Below are positions 10,592 through 25,000 of a stretch of 64,000 nt of DNA, piece by piece. The DNA comes from Biscogniauxia marginata (taxonomy: Eukaryota; Ascomycota; Sordariomycetes; Xylariales; Xylariaceae). Location of the stretch: contig MU404058.1 in NCBI GenBank assembly GCA_022695795.1, positions 186,001 through 250,000 on the forward strand, written 5' to 3'. The translations under genes were made by a program, and so were the position numbers. The notes beneath the pieces were generated by a model. The model did no database searches, was not told where the DNA came from, and saw only the letters and a list, made by a program, of their open reading frames with translations. Positions within the stretch are counted from its first letter, which is position 1. Every line of letters begins with the position of its first letter.

Positions 10592-13500
10592 CGTAATTAC
10601 GAGATAACAATGTGCATGTGCAATTATCACTTCAGATGAACATGAACTCTCCTGAGGTATGGGTTGCGGGGTTGTATAGAGATAGCTTCTGGTAAGATAA
10701 AGCTATGCCGTAGCCAAGCGGATTGGAGGGGAGAGCTCGAAATACTAAAACTCTCCTGTACTCGCAGTGAACAGGCGGGGGTGTAAGGGTTCCTGATTGT
10801 ACCCTAAACCATTTGCGTCGAAATACATCGCGGCCTTCATGGAAAATGGATGTTAGTCAATCGTTATCATTAAACAGCACTAGATTACGGAGTGTCAATT
10901 GTTCTTTTATCAAATTAGTTCAAGGGCTAGCTAGCTTTGTGGGTTGGTGTGAATAAGAAAGTTGTTTACCTAGGTAGATTGAATCAATATAAGGTACTAA
11001 CAATTAATATTAATATATGCACATATTTTCTTATTGCTTTCTTATCTCTGTCTCCTCCTTCCCCTTCTGTTCTGTTATCGTCGCGAAGGTTGAAGAGGGG
11101 AAATTCTTCAAAACTCGTATTTTGATCAACCGTTCCATAGTGATGTTTTTATCTGGCGAATTTACCTCTAAAGACTTATGTGCCATCAAGACTACGCATT
11201 AAATTACTCGTCATTCTGACTATGAGCACCACGGTATTTACTGGCTTCCTGGGCTAAATTACTCCAGCGGCACTTCAATCTAGTCGTCGAGGTAAACAAT
11301 GCTGACATATGGTATGAATAGAATGGATTCCGAGACTTAGTATGTTAAGACAAAAGTTCTGAGCGAGTATTAAGCTTGTGGGGATGTCCGGAGTGGTATT
11401 TCATGGACTTCTAAATGTTCATCCTTAAGCAAGCGACCTCCTTAGACTGTTTCACCCAAGTTCATAGCAGCTATAGGCTTGCGTAATCATAACTGGTTCC
11501 TAACAGTCCTTATGTCAAGATGAGCGAGCAACATGTCTTCTTACCAACAACCAAAACAGCCAGGGTCGTTATTAGAAGACAACCAACGCCTGAATATTTA
11601 TTCTCTAGTCAGATAGTTGATACCGAGATATTGTTTGTATTGTCGAGGCTGCCGTTTACCAACACTTTTGGTAAGCCTTCCGAGACATGAATACTACCCA
11701 CGATCAGCCACGTTTCAAAGGCGCATATATTTGCACTACAGTAAGCCTTGAAGAGTATCACTAGGTATCACTAGGTAAGTCTTACCGTAGGACTTCACCG
11801 GCAGCTATATGTAATCCCCGGCGCCACGAAAATTGTAAGCAGCTAGTCTTCCGATGAACATAAGGCTCCTGGAAAATTTCTTCTCCCTTCCACATCCTTT
11901 CCATCCATTTCACAGTATGCATCATAGTTTTCCGTCTTTCATCACTACAAGACCAGTCCGTCCCCTTCCTTAATGCCATAATCAGTTGTATAGCGTTCCT
12001 AACTTTGTTCAGATTCCAGAATCAATCTCGGTTGAGATCTTTGATGCTCCAAGATAAGGGTGTTCCCCAATTGAAACTTCACCAGTGTCCTGATGATGGT
12101 ACCATACTAGATTGTACACCTACAACGGCCACTTCAAGTGTCAAGGACGGCGATATAATAGTGGATCGGAGAAAACTGTAGAGAAGTTATGTCATTTCTC
12201 CTATGTTAACACTACCCCCCCAGAACCCTTTTCAGATTCTAGTATGCACTGGCATGTCTAGTCATGCCTACACAGATAAAATCCATCATCGTATCGACTC
12301 CAAGTTGAAGGGAAGACCCCAAAGTCCTTCGCAGAATACCATACACGGGACGAAGAGGAAGTTGGACTACCCAGAACACAGGTATTTCCCATTGCGGTTG
12401 GATCGTTCCCCGAACTTGGATAGCAGGCGTCTAACAATTCGATCCCCTTGGGCTTTGGCAAGGGTAAGGGTAAGCTATAGGTTCTTCCTATCCGTTGCAG
12501 TTCTGAAGACATACTTACTAATTTGACTAACAACGGTGTCATCTAGTTCCCGTAGCCCCGGCCGGTCGAACTAATTTCGGGGCCTCGTGGCGCCGCGTTT
12601 CGATCCCATTTTGGGAACATTGGCTGCACGCTTAGAGTCTTTCACCTGGTTGTCGGCGGCTGCAACACGTTTATCCTCTTGCGAAGCGTCAGTCGTCTCT
12701 ACACCGTGTGACGTCGGCGGTGATCGAGCACTTACCAGCAGTCGGCTTGCAAACTGGAAGAACTCTGTTTGGGGGGACGGTGTCCTTGGGATTCATCGCG
12801 ATGTCGGCTCGAACTCTATAGCTACGGAAAGTAGTGCTGCGTAACGAAGTTCGAAAGGCATGCTGTCTGCAAAACGATTTCCATCGTCGAGGGCCCAACA
12901 CTGCTAGCGGATTCAAGGGGGGTGGCGGTTTCCCATGGGAGGAAGATCCACATGTGCCTCCATCGTAGGGACGTGGTGCTCTCCTGATACGACGAAAGAG
13001 TGTACGAGTACGTATGCTACTTGTTGCTCTGGAGAGGGAAAGCTCCTCCTCTCTAGGCCTACTATCCTAGGACTAGATACATCATAAAGCACGGGCTATG
13101 TGGCCGTGACAAAGAGGGGGGGTTAGAGCACTAGGTACGCTTACAATCATGCAAATGTGCGTGTATCCACAAGACGAACTGAAACAAGGGAAACTAAAAC
13201 GCAAATTTTGCTGTGTGAGCTCATTGGCTGTTCGACAGAGTTTGACGTACGATAAGTTGTAATTTTGGAATTACTACTAGTTTTCTAGCGGTCAAAGCCG
13301 TGTTATCTTGGTTACAGGTTACGGCTTGGCAACGCTAGGTTGGGCAGCAACAGCAGCAACAGGAAAATAAGCACCAGCTGCAATTGTATTCACTACAGAT
13401 CAATAAGGGTCAAGAATAATAGGTCTGGGAGACCCCCATATGATTTTAGCTGTACGAATGGTCCTATCCACCATTCTAGATTTCCTTTCTTCTTCACCTT

Positions 13501-13805
13501 TAGTATTATCGTTAATAGACCAGGAAATCAAACATTGCCTTGCACCCCCTGCGCTGCCGTGACAGGAATTATACACACGAATTATTGTATTAAAAGAACA
13601 TATAAAAAAGGAGGATGAAAACCTCCAGATTAATACCGCTAGCCTCCTTCTCCTTGCTCCCACGATCGAGTGAATACATGCATAGTGACTGCAAAAGTTT
13701 TGCGTATTCTGGGTTTGAAGCTAGTAGAGCTGATCTACATAGACACGGACGCTACCCTGATTTTATCATTGTTCTTCCGCTAAATATACTCCTGTCGCGG
13801 TGTCA
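10592..13805. other. Long gene-poor stretch beside the AT block
   Basis: Several 65-107-codon open stretches exist on both strands (for example around 11782-11979, 12203-12542, 12587-12916 and 13340-13663), but they overlap each other on opposite strands and show no recognisable domain. A perfect 10-bp direct repeat GTATCACTAG occurs twice in tandem at 11755-11774. This may be decayed sequence; I see no gene I can support. Confidence 0.5.
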
Positions 13806-13825
13806 AGATGGCTAGTCGCGAGCTA
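13806..13825 (+). repeat. Left copy of a 20-bp inverted repeat flanking the first AT block
   Basis: AGATGGCTAGTCGCGAGCTA. Its exact reverse complement lies at 29749-29768, at the other edge of the AT-rich block. Weaker inverted similarity continues inward (see findings). Confidence 0.85.
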
Positions 13826-13965
13826 AACTAGTAACCAATCAAATTCCTTCCCGTAATGAGCACCATAAAAACCCTTTGTGCCTTGGTACGTAGAAAGTAC
13901 CTACTTTAATGTTTTTCGCAAGCGATAACACGCACCTTATAACTCATTTTTTTTCTTCACCTTTT

Positions 13966-14278
13966 TAAAAATCGTGTATTATTTTAAATAAAAATCGGAA
14001 AAACTCCGAACCTTTTTATTTTATTATTATTTTTATTTATTTAAAAACTATTTAAAATAAAATGATTTAATAATTAATTATAAAAATTATTTTAAAAAAT
14101 TATTAAAAATTAATAATATATTAATTATAAAAAAATCTTATTAATTAATATTTAATAATTTAATAAAATAAAATAAAAAGTTTAAAGTTTTTTTTCGATT
14201 TTTATTTAAAATAATATATAAATACTTTTTAAAAATATAAATTAAAATAATTTATAAAACGTACTTTTATTTATTTAT
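13966..14278. repeat. AT-rich foldback repeat (RIP-degraded)
   Basis: Starts near AAAAATCGTGTATTATTTTAA and includes ATCGGAAAAACTCCGAACC. An inverted relative of its left part (AAGTTTTTTTTCGATTTTTATTTAAAATAAT) lies at its right side, so the element is close to palindromic. The same sequence recurs in inverse orientation at about 29580-29665. Confidence 0.55.
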
Positions 14279-14280
14279 TA

Positions 14281-14672
14281 ACGTGTCTTATAAGTAAGTA
14301 AGCCACATAAACGAGTAAGCTACTTGATTTCCTATATAAAATTGACTTTTTTTAAAAATTTATAACTTTTTACGTAAAAATCGTAAAAATCTCAAACCTT
14401 TTTTTAGTTATATAATTATAAGGTTTAATTAAAAGTAAAATTAAAAAAAAATAAAAGTGAAATGTATAAAGAAATACGTAAAAAGGTTTATACGTTTTGT
14501 TTTAATTTTAGTTTTTACGCATTTTCTTTTCGCGTCTTTTAAAATTAATTTTTTCGATTTTAGTTTTAGTTTAATCGTATAATTATATAACCAATAAAAA
14601 AGGTTTGAGATTTTTACGATTTTTACGCGTAAAGTTATAAATTTTTAAAAAGGTCGATTTTATATGGGAAAT
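14281..14672. mobile_element. Foldback MITE-like element, right end cut by a Gypsy LTR
   Basis: Begins ACGTGTCTTATAAG right after a TA, like the complete copy at 34897-35332. The arm CTATATAAAATTGAC..AAAATTTATAAC..CGTAAAAATC is repeated in inverse orientation up to TTTATATGGGAAAT at 14672, where the LTR starting TGTTACAA interrupts it. Confidence 0.65.
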
Positions 14673-15052
14673 TGTTACAACCAACAGGGATGATGGTCAG
14701 TAGAGGTCACGTGACCCTTGGGTCCCGTGACTTAAAGCAAGATTCTTTGTGGCTCTCCTTATGGAGTAATAGAGAAGGTTAGAGAATGCGGGATATTACT
14801 TCTCTAAGAATAAAGTATAAATAAATTGGAATTTTTTCGTGTATTTAGTTATTCGTTCTTTAATTATTAATCTAAGATTATAGTTACTTTTTAATATTAT
14901 AATAAGAGTACTTTGAAATCTCTTTAACGAACAAAACATTCTAAATTTCTTGAATTAACTTTAATTTATTATTACTTTTAAAATAAGAAAAATCCAGTAT
15001 ATATTTATTTATAAAGTTAATTAACTAAGAATATATAAGGAGGTTCGTTACA
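14673..15052 (+). repeat. 5' LTR of element A (380 bp)
   Basis: TGTTACAACCAACAGGG at the start and GAGGTTCGTTACA-type end. It carries TCACGTGAC, a TATAAATA box near 14816, and the R/U5 part shared by all LTRs in the window. It has only one copy of the ATTCTTTGTGGCTCTCC unit that is repeated in the other LTRs of this array. Confidence 0.85.
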
Positions 15053-15128
15053 TTTTAATAGCTTTTTAATTAATGTTTAATATTAATTTAAAAGAAGAGA
15101 TTCTTAGTTAAATCGTTTTAAAATAAAT

Positions 15129-18100
15129 ATACCCTTTAAAACTAAAAAGTAATAAAAAAAGAAAAAAAAATAATAGTTAATAAGCTTTTAAACGAAAGCT
15201 TTAAATTTTTTTACTATATAATAAAAAGGTTTAAAAGAATTAATATAAGAGTTAATTATAGTTATAATTAAAAAAGAGCCTTAAAAGGATACTTTTAAAG
15301 CTTAATAAAAAGAATCGTTTAAAGAAAAAGAAAAGGAGAAGAAAAAAGCACTTAAAAAAGAAAATAAATAAGTAAAATAACCTTTATCTCTTAGAAATAA
15401 ATAATTAAATCTATTTTTAAACGATAGCGACTTTAATAGCTTAAATAACGAAAATAACATAATAACTCTCGATATAAAAGGTTTTAAATTAATTATACTT
15501 AGTAAATATAATAAGTTAAGTAATCCAAAAGAATTATTATTAAAGAATAAAAAGTTTTCACGATATTTTATTTTCTTGTTAAAATTGTTTTAACTTGGTT
15601 TTAATTAGTATTAAAAAATCACTTAAAAAATGGACTAAGCACTTAAAAAGACATAAAAAAGGTTTTTAAGGATTATAAAGAATTTAAAAAACAACTTAGG
15701 TTTATATTTAATAACTTAATTCTTAAATAATAAACCGAAGTTCGACTTTATAAATTATAACAAGATAAAAAGGCTTTAAATTACGTTATTAAGTTTAAAA
15801 AAACTCGTAAACTAGTTATAATTACTTATTAAAAGCTTATATTACTTGTTTTATTAAAAACTAAAAAACTATATAAAGAATGAATTATATAAAATAAACC
15901 TATATAAAAAAAGGAATTTAAAGAAGTTTAATAATTACGTTATAATAGTAATTATTATTAATAACGAAAACTTCGAATAATACTTTAAAAAGAAAAAAAT
16001 GGTATAACGAAGAAACGGTGATTAATAGAAAAAAGGAAATCATAAAAGTGGTGTTAAAATAAGAAAAGGTATTAAAACTAAGTTAAACCTTATTAAAATT
16101 AACGTTGCTTAAAAGGAGTAAAAAACGCGAAATAAGTTAACTATTAAGTATTTTAATTATAAAAAAAAATATATTATAAAAATAAGTATTAAAACCCTAA
16201 AAAAATAAAAACTAAAAATAAAAGGAATTCCTTAACTTGAGAAAAAAAACTTTTAAAATAAGGGTTTATTTTAAAGATAATAAAAAAGTAAATTAAGTAT
16301 TTATTATTATTACTATTAAGGTAAAGAAAAATAAAGAAGTTTTTATAAAAAAAGTTATAATATTTATTAAAGTTATAAAGGAGGAGTTTATAAACGTTAT
16401 TTAAGGTATTATTACTTATTTATTATAATATGTAAAGGTTATAAATGCTATTAAAACGGCTTTAAAGACTGCTTAAAGTATAATTACTCATATTTAGGGT
16501 ACTTCACGCTAAAACAAGTTAAGTAAAGGTGTAACGAAGGCGAATTATTATATAAGTATAATACTTATAAGCTAGGGTACGACTTAGGAGTTAAGTCGAA
16601 TTATAATGAATTACATTAAAATTGTTATAATAATAATAAATATAAAATATATTAAGAAAGAAGTAAATATAATAATTTATATTAAAAGTTTTATATAAAT
16701 AATAGTTACAATGTTTATTAAAACTTAAATAATGTTAATTAACTTAATAAGTTATTAAGTAAAAAACCTGGATTAAAACTAAAAAAAGGTTAAATAACTA
16801 AAAAATGAAACATTTTATTTTAATGAAAATAAAATGATAAAGTTATAAAAAGAATATATATTATTATATTAAAGCTTTTATATTAATAACGCTTATTAAA
16901 TACATAAAAGCTTTAAAGATAAAGCTAGTTATTATTCTTAAAAACTAGAAAGTGATAATACGAAAGAGAATAAATGTATTTATAATAACGTCTCACGATA
17001 GTTACGTTATTTAAGAGCTTATTATTTTCATTTAAGTTTTAAAAGAAATAACTAAGTAATTATTAAAGGTTATATGTGTTATATTTTAGTATTTTGCGAT
17101 ATACACAAGTTACTTAAAACGGGTTTTAAAAAAGACGAAATTAAGGAAGAATTATAAGAGTTATAAAAAGGATTATATTTTTTATATTAGCTTAAAGAGC
17201 GAGTTAATTACGATATTAATTTATTTAGTTTTATAAGAAAACACTTAATAAAATAATAAGTAAAAATATATGTAATTAAATTAAGTTATAAATGAATCGT
17301 CAAAGTATATTTTAAAAAAGAAGAAGAATTTTTAGAAATATATATAAACTTATAAGAAGATATTAAGTTATTTTTAACAAATAAATTTAAGGATTATACT
17401 TTTTATTTAAAAATAATCTAGAACTTTAAAAGTATTTAAATTAATAGAAAAATAGATTTAAGTTATAAAAAGGCCTTTAAAAAAGAATTAAAATTTTAAT
17501 ATATAAAGTTTTATATAAAAAATAAACCTTTTATTCCTTATTATGTAAAAAGTAGTTAAAAAGACTATTAAAATAACGATTACTAAAAATATGTTTTTAT
17601 AAAAGCCTAAAAATGAAACGAAATTAAAGCTATAATAACTTAAAGAAACTAAAAAGAGAAAGGACGTAGAAAACCAAAAAACGGTAAAAGCTTTCGCTAA
17701 TAAGGTAACGAGAAGCTATAAATAATAAATCTTTATATGAAATTTAGTTAAAACTTAATAATATTATTATAATTAAAGTTAAGTATAATAAAAAGGAGTA
17801 TAAAGCCTTTATAAATTTAGAAATAAATAAAAGTTATATTTTAATTAAAGTAATTTAAAAAGATAATATATTATAAATATATAAATAAAGTTTATATAAA
17901 TTACGGAACTTTAAAGTATATATATTTAGTTATAAAAATGGTAAGGTGTTAAAAGAAATAATTCTTTTTTTAGTAACCATTTAAAAATATCCCGAGTAAG
18001 TTATTTTTAATATTATATATATATTAAATCACGATATAATTCTAAAAATGAATTAGTTTAAAAAAAGTAATTTATAAATAAATTTCGAGATAAATATGCT

Positions 18101-21045
18101 TTATTAAGATTAAGATTAAAAAGAGTTAATTATTACGAGTTATAAGATAAGTACTATAAATAACACTAAAAAAACGGATATAAAAACGAAATATATCGCT
18201 TAAAGATTTAACGAAAAGAGTACTACGTAAATACCTCCGTTTTTATAAATTATTTAAAAATAAAATAAAAAAAGAAGAATTAAAACATAGCTAATAAGAT
18301 TACTAAATCCATTTTAAAGAAAGAAAATAGTTAAAATTATTTTTAATATATTTTATAAATTAAGAAAAATAAAAGGCATTATAAAAAGGAATATAAAAAG
18401 ACCTTAATAAAAGATATATTTAAAAGTTGGAATTTTCGTTAAGATACCTAGTAATTATAATATTAAAGGTTAATAAAAACGGAAAGTAACATATTAATAA
18501 AGAAAGAAATTTAGTATAACGATAAATAATTAATTACCGACATTTTAATAAAGTAATAAAAAAGAATAAATACTCGTTATTATTAATAAAACTTATAAAA
18601 GAATAAATTAATAAAGCTTAAATCTTTATAATATTAAACCTTCGTAATAATTATTATATAATTAGAATAATTAAAGAATATAAATAGTATATCGCTTTCT
18701 AAACGGTATATAAACATTATAAATACAAGGTTATATTATTTGGATTTATTAACGTACTTATTATATTTTAATATATAATTATAATAATTCTTCGTAAGTT
18801 TTTATATAAATTTATATTCGTTTATTTAAATAATATATTAATTTACTTAGAAAGCGAAAAGGAGTATAAGGAATATGTAGAATAAGTATTAAAAGCCTTA
18901 AAAAGGGTAAATCTATTTATTTATTCGACTAAAAGTGAATAATATATTAAAAAACTGGATTATTTAAGGTTTATAATAAGTTTAATAGAAATCTATATTT
19001 AAAAAAGAAAAATAATAATAATTAAGGATTAATTAAAACCTAAAAGTGTTATAAATATACGCGTATTTCTTAACTTTATTAATTACGTTAAATAATTTAT
19101 TCAAGATTTTAAGTAAATCGTTAAACCATTAATAAAATTAACTATTTTAACGAAAATAAAAAAAGCTTTTTATTTTATGAAAAAAGCTAAATAAGCTTTT
19201 TAATAGCTAAAAAAAGTTATAACTAATAAGGTTATATATAAGCTTTTAAATGAAAATAAGAAGAAACGACTAAAGATAAACGCTTTAAATTTCGCTATTA
19301 AAGTAGTTTTAAAGTAACTAAAAAACAATAGAAAATGGTACCTAGTTACATATCTATTTAAGGCATTACACGGTGCTAAACTGAATTATTAGTAGTTATT
19401 AAAGTATTAAAAAAATAAGAATTATAATTTAATAAAACTAAAAAACTTATTGATATTTATTTAAATTATAAGAACTTTACACGATTTATAATAATATAAA
19501 CGCTTAATTAAAAACATAAGCGTTAAATGATTTTTTTGTTTAAATTCAATTTTAAGATTTATTACATTAAAGAAAAAGAAAATATTTAAATAGATCTTTT
19601 TAGTAGAAAAAGAGATTATAAGTTAAAAATCAATAAAAGAGATATTTAAATGTTTAAATAATAAAGTAATAAAGTAATTATATTAATTTATATGCGAATT
19701 AACATAAGAAACTAAAAACAACGTTTCAAGGAAAATTATAATTAAAAAGAAAAACAATTATAATCTTAATAAAGAACTAACAATAAACTTTTTTTATATA
19801 AGGAAAAAGTTTATATATTAAAATAAGTACAAAACGAGTTTATTAAAGAATTTTATAAACACCCTTTATATAGTTATTAAGGAATCTTTAAGACGTTAAA
19901 ATGGTTATAAAAGGAATTTAACTTTTTAAAAATAAAATAAATAATTAAAAGAATTATAAAAAGTTGTAATATTTATAATAAAGCTAAAGCATTACAATAT
20001 AAACTATATAGATTATTATAATTAACTTAAATACCTAAAAAAACATAATATATAATTACATGAGATTTTATAATGAAACTTTTTAAATTAAAAGATCTTA
20101 CCACAAGAGTACTTTATAATAGTATATAAGTAATTATTAATAAACTTATAAAATATGCCTACTTTTTACTGTTTAACGAGTTAAATATAATAAAATAATT
20201 AGTTTTTAGTTTTTTAAGAGAATATATTAATAAATATAGATTATTAAAACGCATTGTTTTAAATAGAAATAAGTTATTTATATTAAAATTTTGGATTAGC
20301 TTAATAAAACGAATAAGAATTAAATAATAAAATAATATTTATAAAGTTATATTAACTAAGAAATAAATAATTAAATAGAATTATTATTAATAGTCTAAAT
20401 AGCGTATAACATTTTAAATAATAAAGATATAAAGATATCACTATACAAAGCAATGTATAATTAAAAAGCAGAAATCTAGAAATAATTAATTAAACTCATA
20501 AAAGCACTAAAAATCGAAATAAAAGCCTCGAGAATAAAAATACTATTCGAAAAGGTTTAAGTAATATAATTACGGCTATAAAAAGAATTATAATAAAAAA
20601 AGAATTAAAGAATTAATTCTTAAAAGAGGAAATATGGTTTATTTACTCCGTTAATAATAAAGCGCGTTAATAAAAACGCTTTAAATTAAAATAAAACGGC
20701 TTAATAAAAAACTTAAGTTTAAAAAGTTAAAACTATATAAAATTAAAAAAGTCGTTTTAAAAGTTAATTATAAACTTTTTTTATTAAAAAGATTTAAAAT
20801 ATATCTTATATTTTATGTTTTACTTTTTAAATTAATATTAAAAAACGCTTTATTAAAAAATTAATTAAAACTTAAAAAAAGCCTTAATAAATACGAAATA
20901 AAAAAAGTATTAAATTTAAGAAAAGTTAATAGTTAATTATAATATCTTATTAAGTAGAAAGGTTATTTATTAAAAAAAAATACTTAAAAACCTTTTAAGC
21001 ACTTAAAAAACTTAATAAACGAGCTTAAAAGCTTTCACCGCCGGA
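15129..21045 (+). pseudogene. Gag-Pol frames of element A, inactivated by RIP
   Basis: The gag start is ATA where related copies have ATG (15129). Recognisable blocks are the remnant CCHC knuckle near 16155, reverse transcriptase around 18700-18970 (LFGFINV remains from the palm block), the integrase H-rich block near 19840-19880, and a chromodomain at about 20886-21045 ending in SFHRRN. Stop codons TAA/TAG occur every few codons, almost all explainable as CAA/CAG/TGG changed by C-to-T on one or other strand. It cannot encode a working polyprotein. Confidence 0.8.
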
Positions 21046-21470
21046 ACCTAAATCGGCTAAAAGGCCTTAATAAGGAAAAAAAGGGTCTAGCTAAAACTAA
21101 TCGAAAAAGGAGAAGGCCCTTAAAGCAAGCGCGTTTTACTTAGGCTCGAATTAACATAATAGTTCTTTTATATATAGTTGTTTTTCGTTAATACGTTATT
21201 ACGCCGCCTTAACACGCTTTTATTTCTCTATCTTGTTTAAATTTTAAAAGCTTTTTTAAATAAACTTTATACTTTTTAAAAAAAAATCTTATTATTAATT
21301 TAAATAAATTAAACGATTTAAAGCTTTATTAACCTCGATTTATTAACATTTAAATTCTTAATAAGCCTCTTTTTAATAACGACATTAAAAATCTAAAAAC
21401 GCTTATTTAATAACACGTTTTTCGCGATTAACTTATAACTTCTTAACACGAAAAATTTTAAGAAAAAACA

Positions 21471-21956
21471 TGTTACAACTAACAAGGATAAAACGGGAAA
21501 ACGTCACGTGATCTTGGGGTCCCGTGACCTAAAGTAAGATTCTCTATAACTCTCCCTATAAATCAACAAAGAATCAAAGAGAAGTGGGATTCTCTGTTAC
21601 TCTCCTTGTGAATCAACAAAGAATCAAAGAGAAGATAAGTGTTCTCTGTTTATCTCTGTTTCTTATAACAAAGAAAGGTGGAAAATACAGGACATTACTC
21701 CTCCTTTTTTTAAGTATAAATAAATTGGAATCTCCTTATATATTTAGTTATTCATTTTAGTTTTTTAGCTATTAATTTAAAACTATAATTACTTTTTAAT
21801 ATTATAATAAGAATACTTTAAAACCTCTTTAATGAACGTAACATCGTGAATTACTTAAATTAATCTCAACCCATTATTACCTTTAAATTAAGAAAACCTA
21901 ATACGTACTTATTTATAAAGTTAATTAACTAGGAATATATAAAGAGGTTCGTTACA
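21471..21956 (+). repeat. Shared middle LTR of elements A and B (486 bp)
   Basis: Same ends as the 5' LTR. U3 contains GTCACGTGATC and two to three copies of a ~48-bp unit starting ATTCTCT..ACTCTCC and ending AATCAAAGAGAAG. TATAAATA lies near 21715. It is followed at once by TTTTAATAGC, the likely primer-binding side of element B. Confidence 0.85.
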
Positions 21957-22032
21957 TTTTAATAGCTTTTTAATTAATACTTAATATTGGTTTAAAAGAA
22001 GGGACTTTTGGTCGAACCGTCCCAAGACAAGC

Positions 22033-25000
22033 ATGCCTCTTAAAACTAAAAGGTAACAAGAAAAAAAACAAGTAAAAGAATAATAATTAACAAGCTTTTA
22101 AACGAAAGCTTTAAATTCTTTTACGGTATAACAAAAAGGTTTAAAAAAACCAACACAAGAGTTAATTATAATTATAATTAAAGAAGAGTTATAAAAGGAC
22201 ACCTCGAAAGCTTAATAAAAAGAATTATTTAAAGAAAAAGAAAAAAAGGAGAAAAAAACACTTAAAAAGAAAATAAATAAGCAAAATAACCCTTACCTCT
22301 TAAAAACAAATAACCGAAATTATTTTTAAACGATAACAACCCTAATAACTCAAACGATAAAAACAATATAATAACTCTCGATATAAAAGGTTTTAAACTA
22401 ATTACACTTAGTAAATATAATGGGTTAAGCGATTTAAAAGGATTTTTAATCTAGGCCGGAACTTATTTACGGTTTTATCACGGAACAATTACCACTAAGA
22501 AATAAAGGGTTTTCACGGTATCTCAGCTCCTCGTCGGAACTGCCTTAACCTGGTTTTAACCAGTGTTAAAAAATCACCTAGAAAATAGATTAAACGCTTA
22601 AAAAGACACAAAAAAGGTCTTTAAAGATTACAAGGAATTTAAAAAACAACTTAGGTCTATATTCGGCAATCTAATTCTTAAATAATAAGCCGAAACTCGA
22701 CTTTATAAATTATAACAAGATAAAAAAGCTTTAAATTATACTATTAAGTTCAAGAAACTCGTAAGCTAATTATAACTACTTATTAAAAGCTTATATTACT
22801 TATTTTATTAAGGACTAAAAAACCATATAAAGGATAAGCTATATAAAATAAACCTATATAAAAAAAGAAACCTAAGAAAGTTTAATAATTACCATTAATA
22901 ACGAAAACTTCGAACGATACCTTAAAAAGAAAAAAACGGTATAACGAAAAAATAGCGATTAGCTAAAAAGAGGAAATCACAAAAGTGGTACCGGAACTAA
23001 GAAAAGCACTAAAACCAAGTTAAACCTTATTAAAATTAATGTTACTTAAAAAAAGCAAAAGAAACGAGACAAATTAACCATTAAATATTTTAATTATAAA
23101 AAGAAAAAACATTATAAAAACGAGTGCCGAAATCCTAAGAAACAAGAACTAAGAATAAGAAGAATTCCTTAACCCGAAAAAAAAACTTTTAAAGCGAAAG
23201 TTCATTTTGAAAACAATAAAGAAATAAACCAAGTATTTACCATTACTATTATTAAAATAAAGAAAAACGAGGAAATCCTTATAAAAAAAGTTTATAAATA
23301 TTATTAAGTTAACTATAAAAACTATTTAAAGAATAACTATTTATACTTAAGATATCTTACATTAAAACAAGCTAAATAAGGATATAACGAAAACGAACTA
23401 CTATATAAATATAATAACTATAAACTAAAATACGACTTAGGAATTAAGTTAAATTATAATGAGCTATATTAAAGCCATTATAACGACGATAAATATAAAA
23501 CCTATTAAAAAAGAAACCAACATAATAGCTTAAACTAGAGGTTTTATATAAATAATAACTACGATATTTATTAAAGCTTAAAAAAACATGTATCGTTACA
23601 TTAAAGCTTTTATATTAACGACGCTTATTAAGTATATAAAAGTTTTAAAAACGAAGCTGGTTATTATCTCCAAAAACTAGAAAGTAATGACACGGAAGAA
23701 AATAAATGTATTTACGATAACGTCCCACGATGGCTACATTACTCTAAAGCATGTTATCTTCACCCGAGTTCCGAAAAAAGCAATAAAGCAATTATTAAAG
23801 GTTATATATGTTACACCTTAATACCATGCGACGTACACGACTTGCTCGAAGTAGGTTTCGAAAAAGACGAAATTAAGAACGAGTTATAAGAATTATAAAA
23901 AGGACTATATCTTTTATAATGGCTCGAAAAACGAGCTAAGTATAACATTAGTTTATTCGGCTTAATAAAAAAGCACTTAATAAAATAACAAGCAAAAATA
24001 CGTATAACTAAACTAGGCTGTAAACGAATCGTTAAGATATACCTTAAAAAAAAGGGAAAGTTTCTAGAAATTAATATAAACCTATAAAAAAACATCGAGT
24101 TACCCCTAGTAAACGAACTTAAGAATTATACACTTTATTTAAAAATAATCCGAAACCTTAAGAAATTTCAAGTTAATAAAAAAATAAACTTAAATTATAA
24201 AAAAGCCCTTAAAAAAGAATTAAAGTTTTAATATATAAAGTTTTACATAAAAAACAAATCTCTTACCCCTTACTATGTAAAGAATAATTAAAAAAACTAT
24301 TTAAATAATAATTACTAGAAACACGCTTTTATAAAAGCCTAAGAATAAAAAGACATCCGGGTTATAATAACTTAAAGAAACTTAAAAAAGAAAAGGCGTG
24401 GAAAACTAAAAAACAGCAAAGGCTCTCGCTAATAAAGCAGCGAGAAGCTATAAATAGCAAGTCCTTATATAAAGTCTAGTCGGGACTTAATAATACTATT
24501 AAAACCAGAGTTAAGTATAATGAAAGAAAGTATAAAGCCTTTATAAACTCAAGAATAAACAAAAGCTATATCTTAACTAAGATAACTCAGAAAAATAAAA
24601 TACTATAAATATATAAATAAAGTTTATATTAATTATAAAACTTCGAAGAATACATATCTAGTTACAAGAATAGCAAAGTATTAAAAGAAATAATCCCTTT
24701 CTCGGTAATTACTTAAAGATATCTCGAATAAGTCATTTTTAATATTATATATATATTAGGTCACGACATAATACTAGAAATAAATTGGCTTAAAAAAAGT
24801 AATCCACGAATAAATTTCGAGATAAACACGCTTTATTAAAATTAAAAACAAGAGGAGTTAACTATTACGGGTTACGAAATAAATACCGCAAATAACTTTA
24901 AAAAAAACAAATATAAAAACGAAACATATCGCTTATATAATTTAAGTAACTAAGCTTAAAAATCTAATAAAAAGAGTATTACGTAAGTACCTCCGTTTTT

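Larger units (their letters stand above)
14673..21956 (+). mobile_element. Ty3/Gypsy chromodomain retrotransposon A (RIP-mutated)
   Basis: LTR (14673-15052), internal region (15053-21470), LTR (21471-21956). Gene order is gag, protease, reverse transcriptase, RNase H, integrase, chromodomain. The second LTR is directly followed by the internal region of element B, so the two elements share it. No matching 5-bp target duplication was found at the outer ends of the A-B array. Confidence 0.85.

Noticed and set aside
10937..11202. Overlapping plus-strand open stretches
   Set aside because: Low complexity, mutually overlapping in two frames, no family resemblance.
12203..12916. Open stretches on both strands that might be exons of a decayed gene
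   Set aside because: They lie over each other on opposite strands and no domain or consistent splice model could be found.
13340..13663. Convergent open stretches at the border of the AT block
   Set aside because: Neither translation resembles a known protein; considered as a mitochondrial insertion but no mitochondrial gene could be recognised.
21060..21470. Antisense Zn2Cys6-like frame in element A
   Set aside because: The region between chromodomain and LTR is shorter here and the six-position spacing could not be found.
23811..24095. 94-codon minus-strand open stretch in element B
   Set aside because: Antisense shadow in the gag-pol region, AT-biased, not conserved in the other copies as far as I can see.
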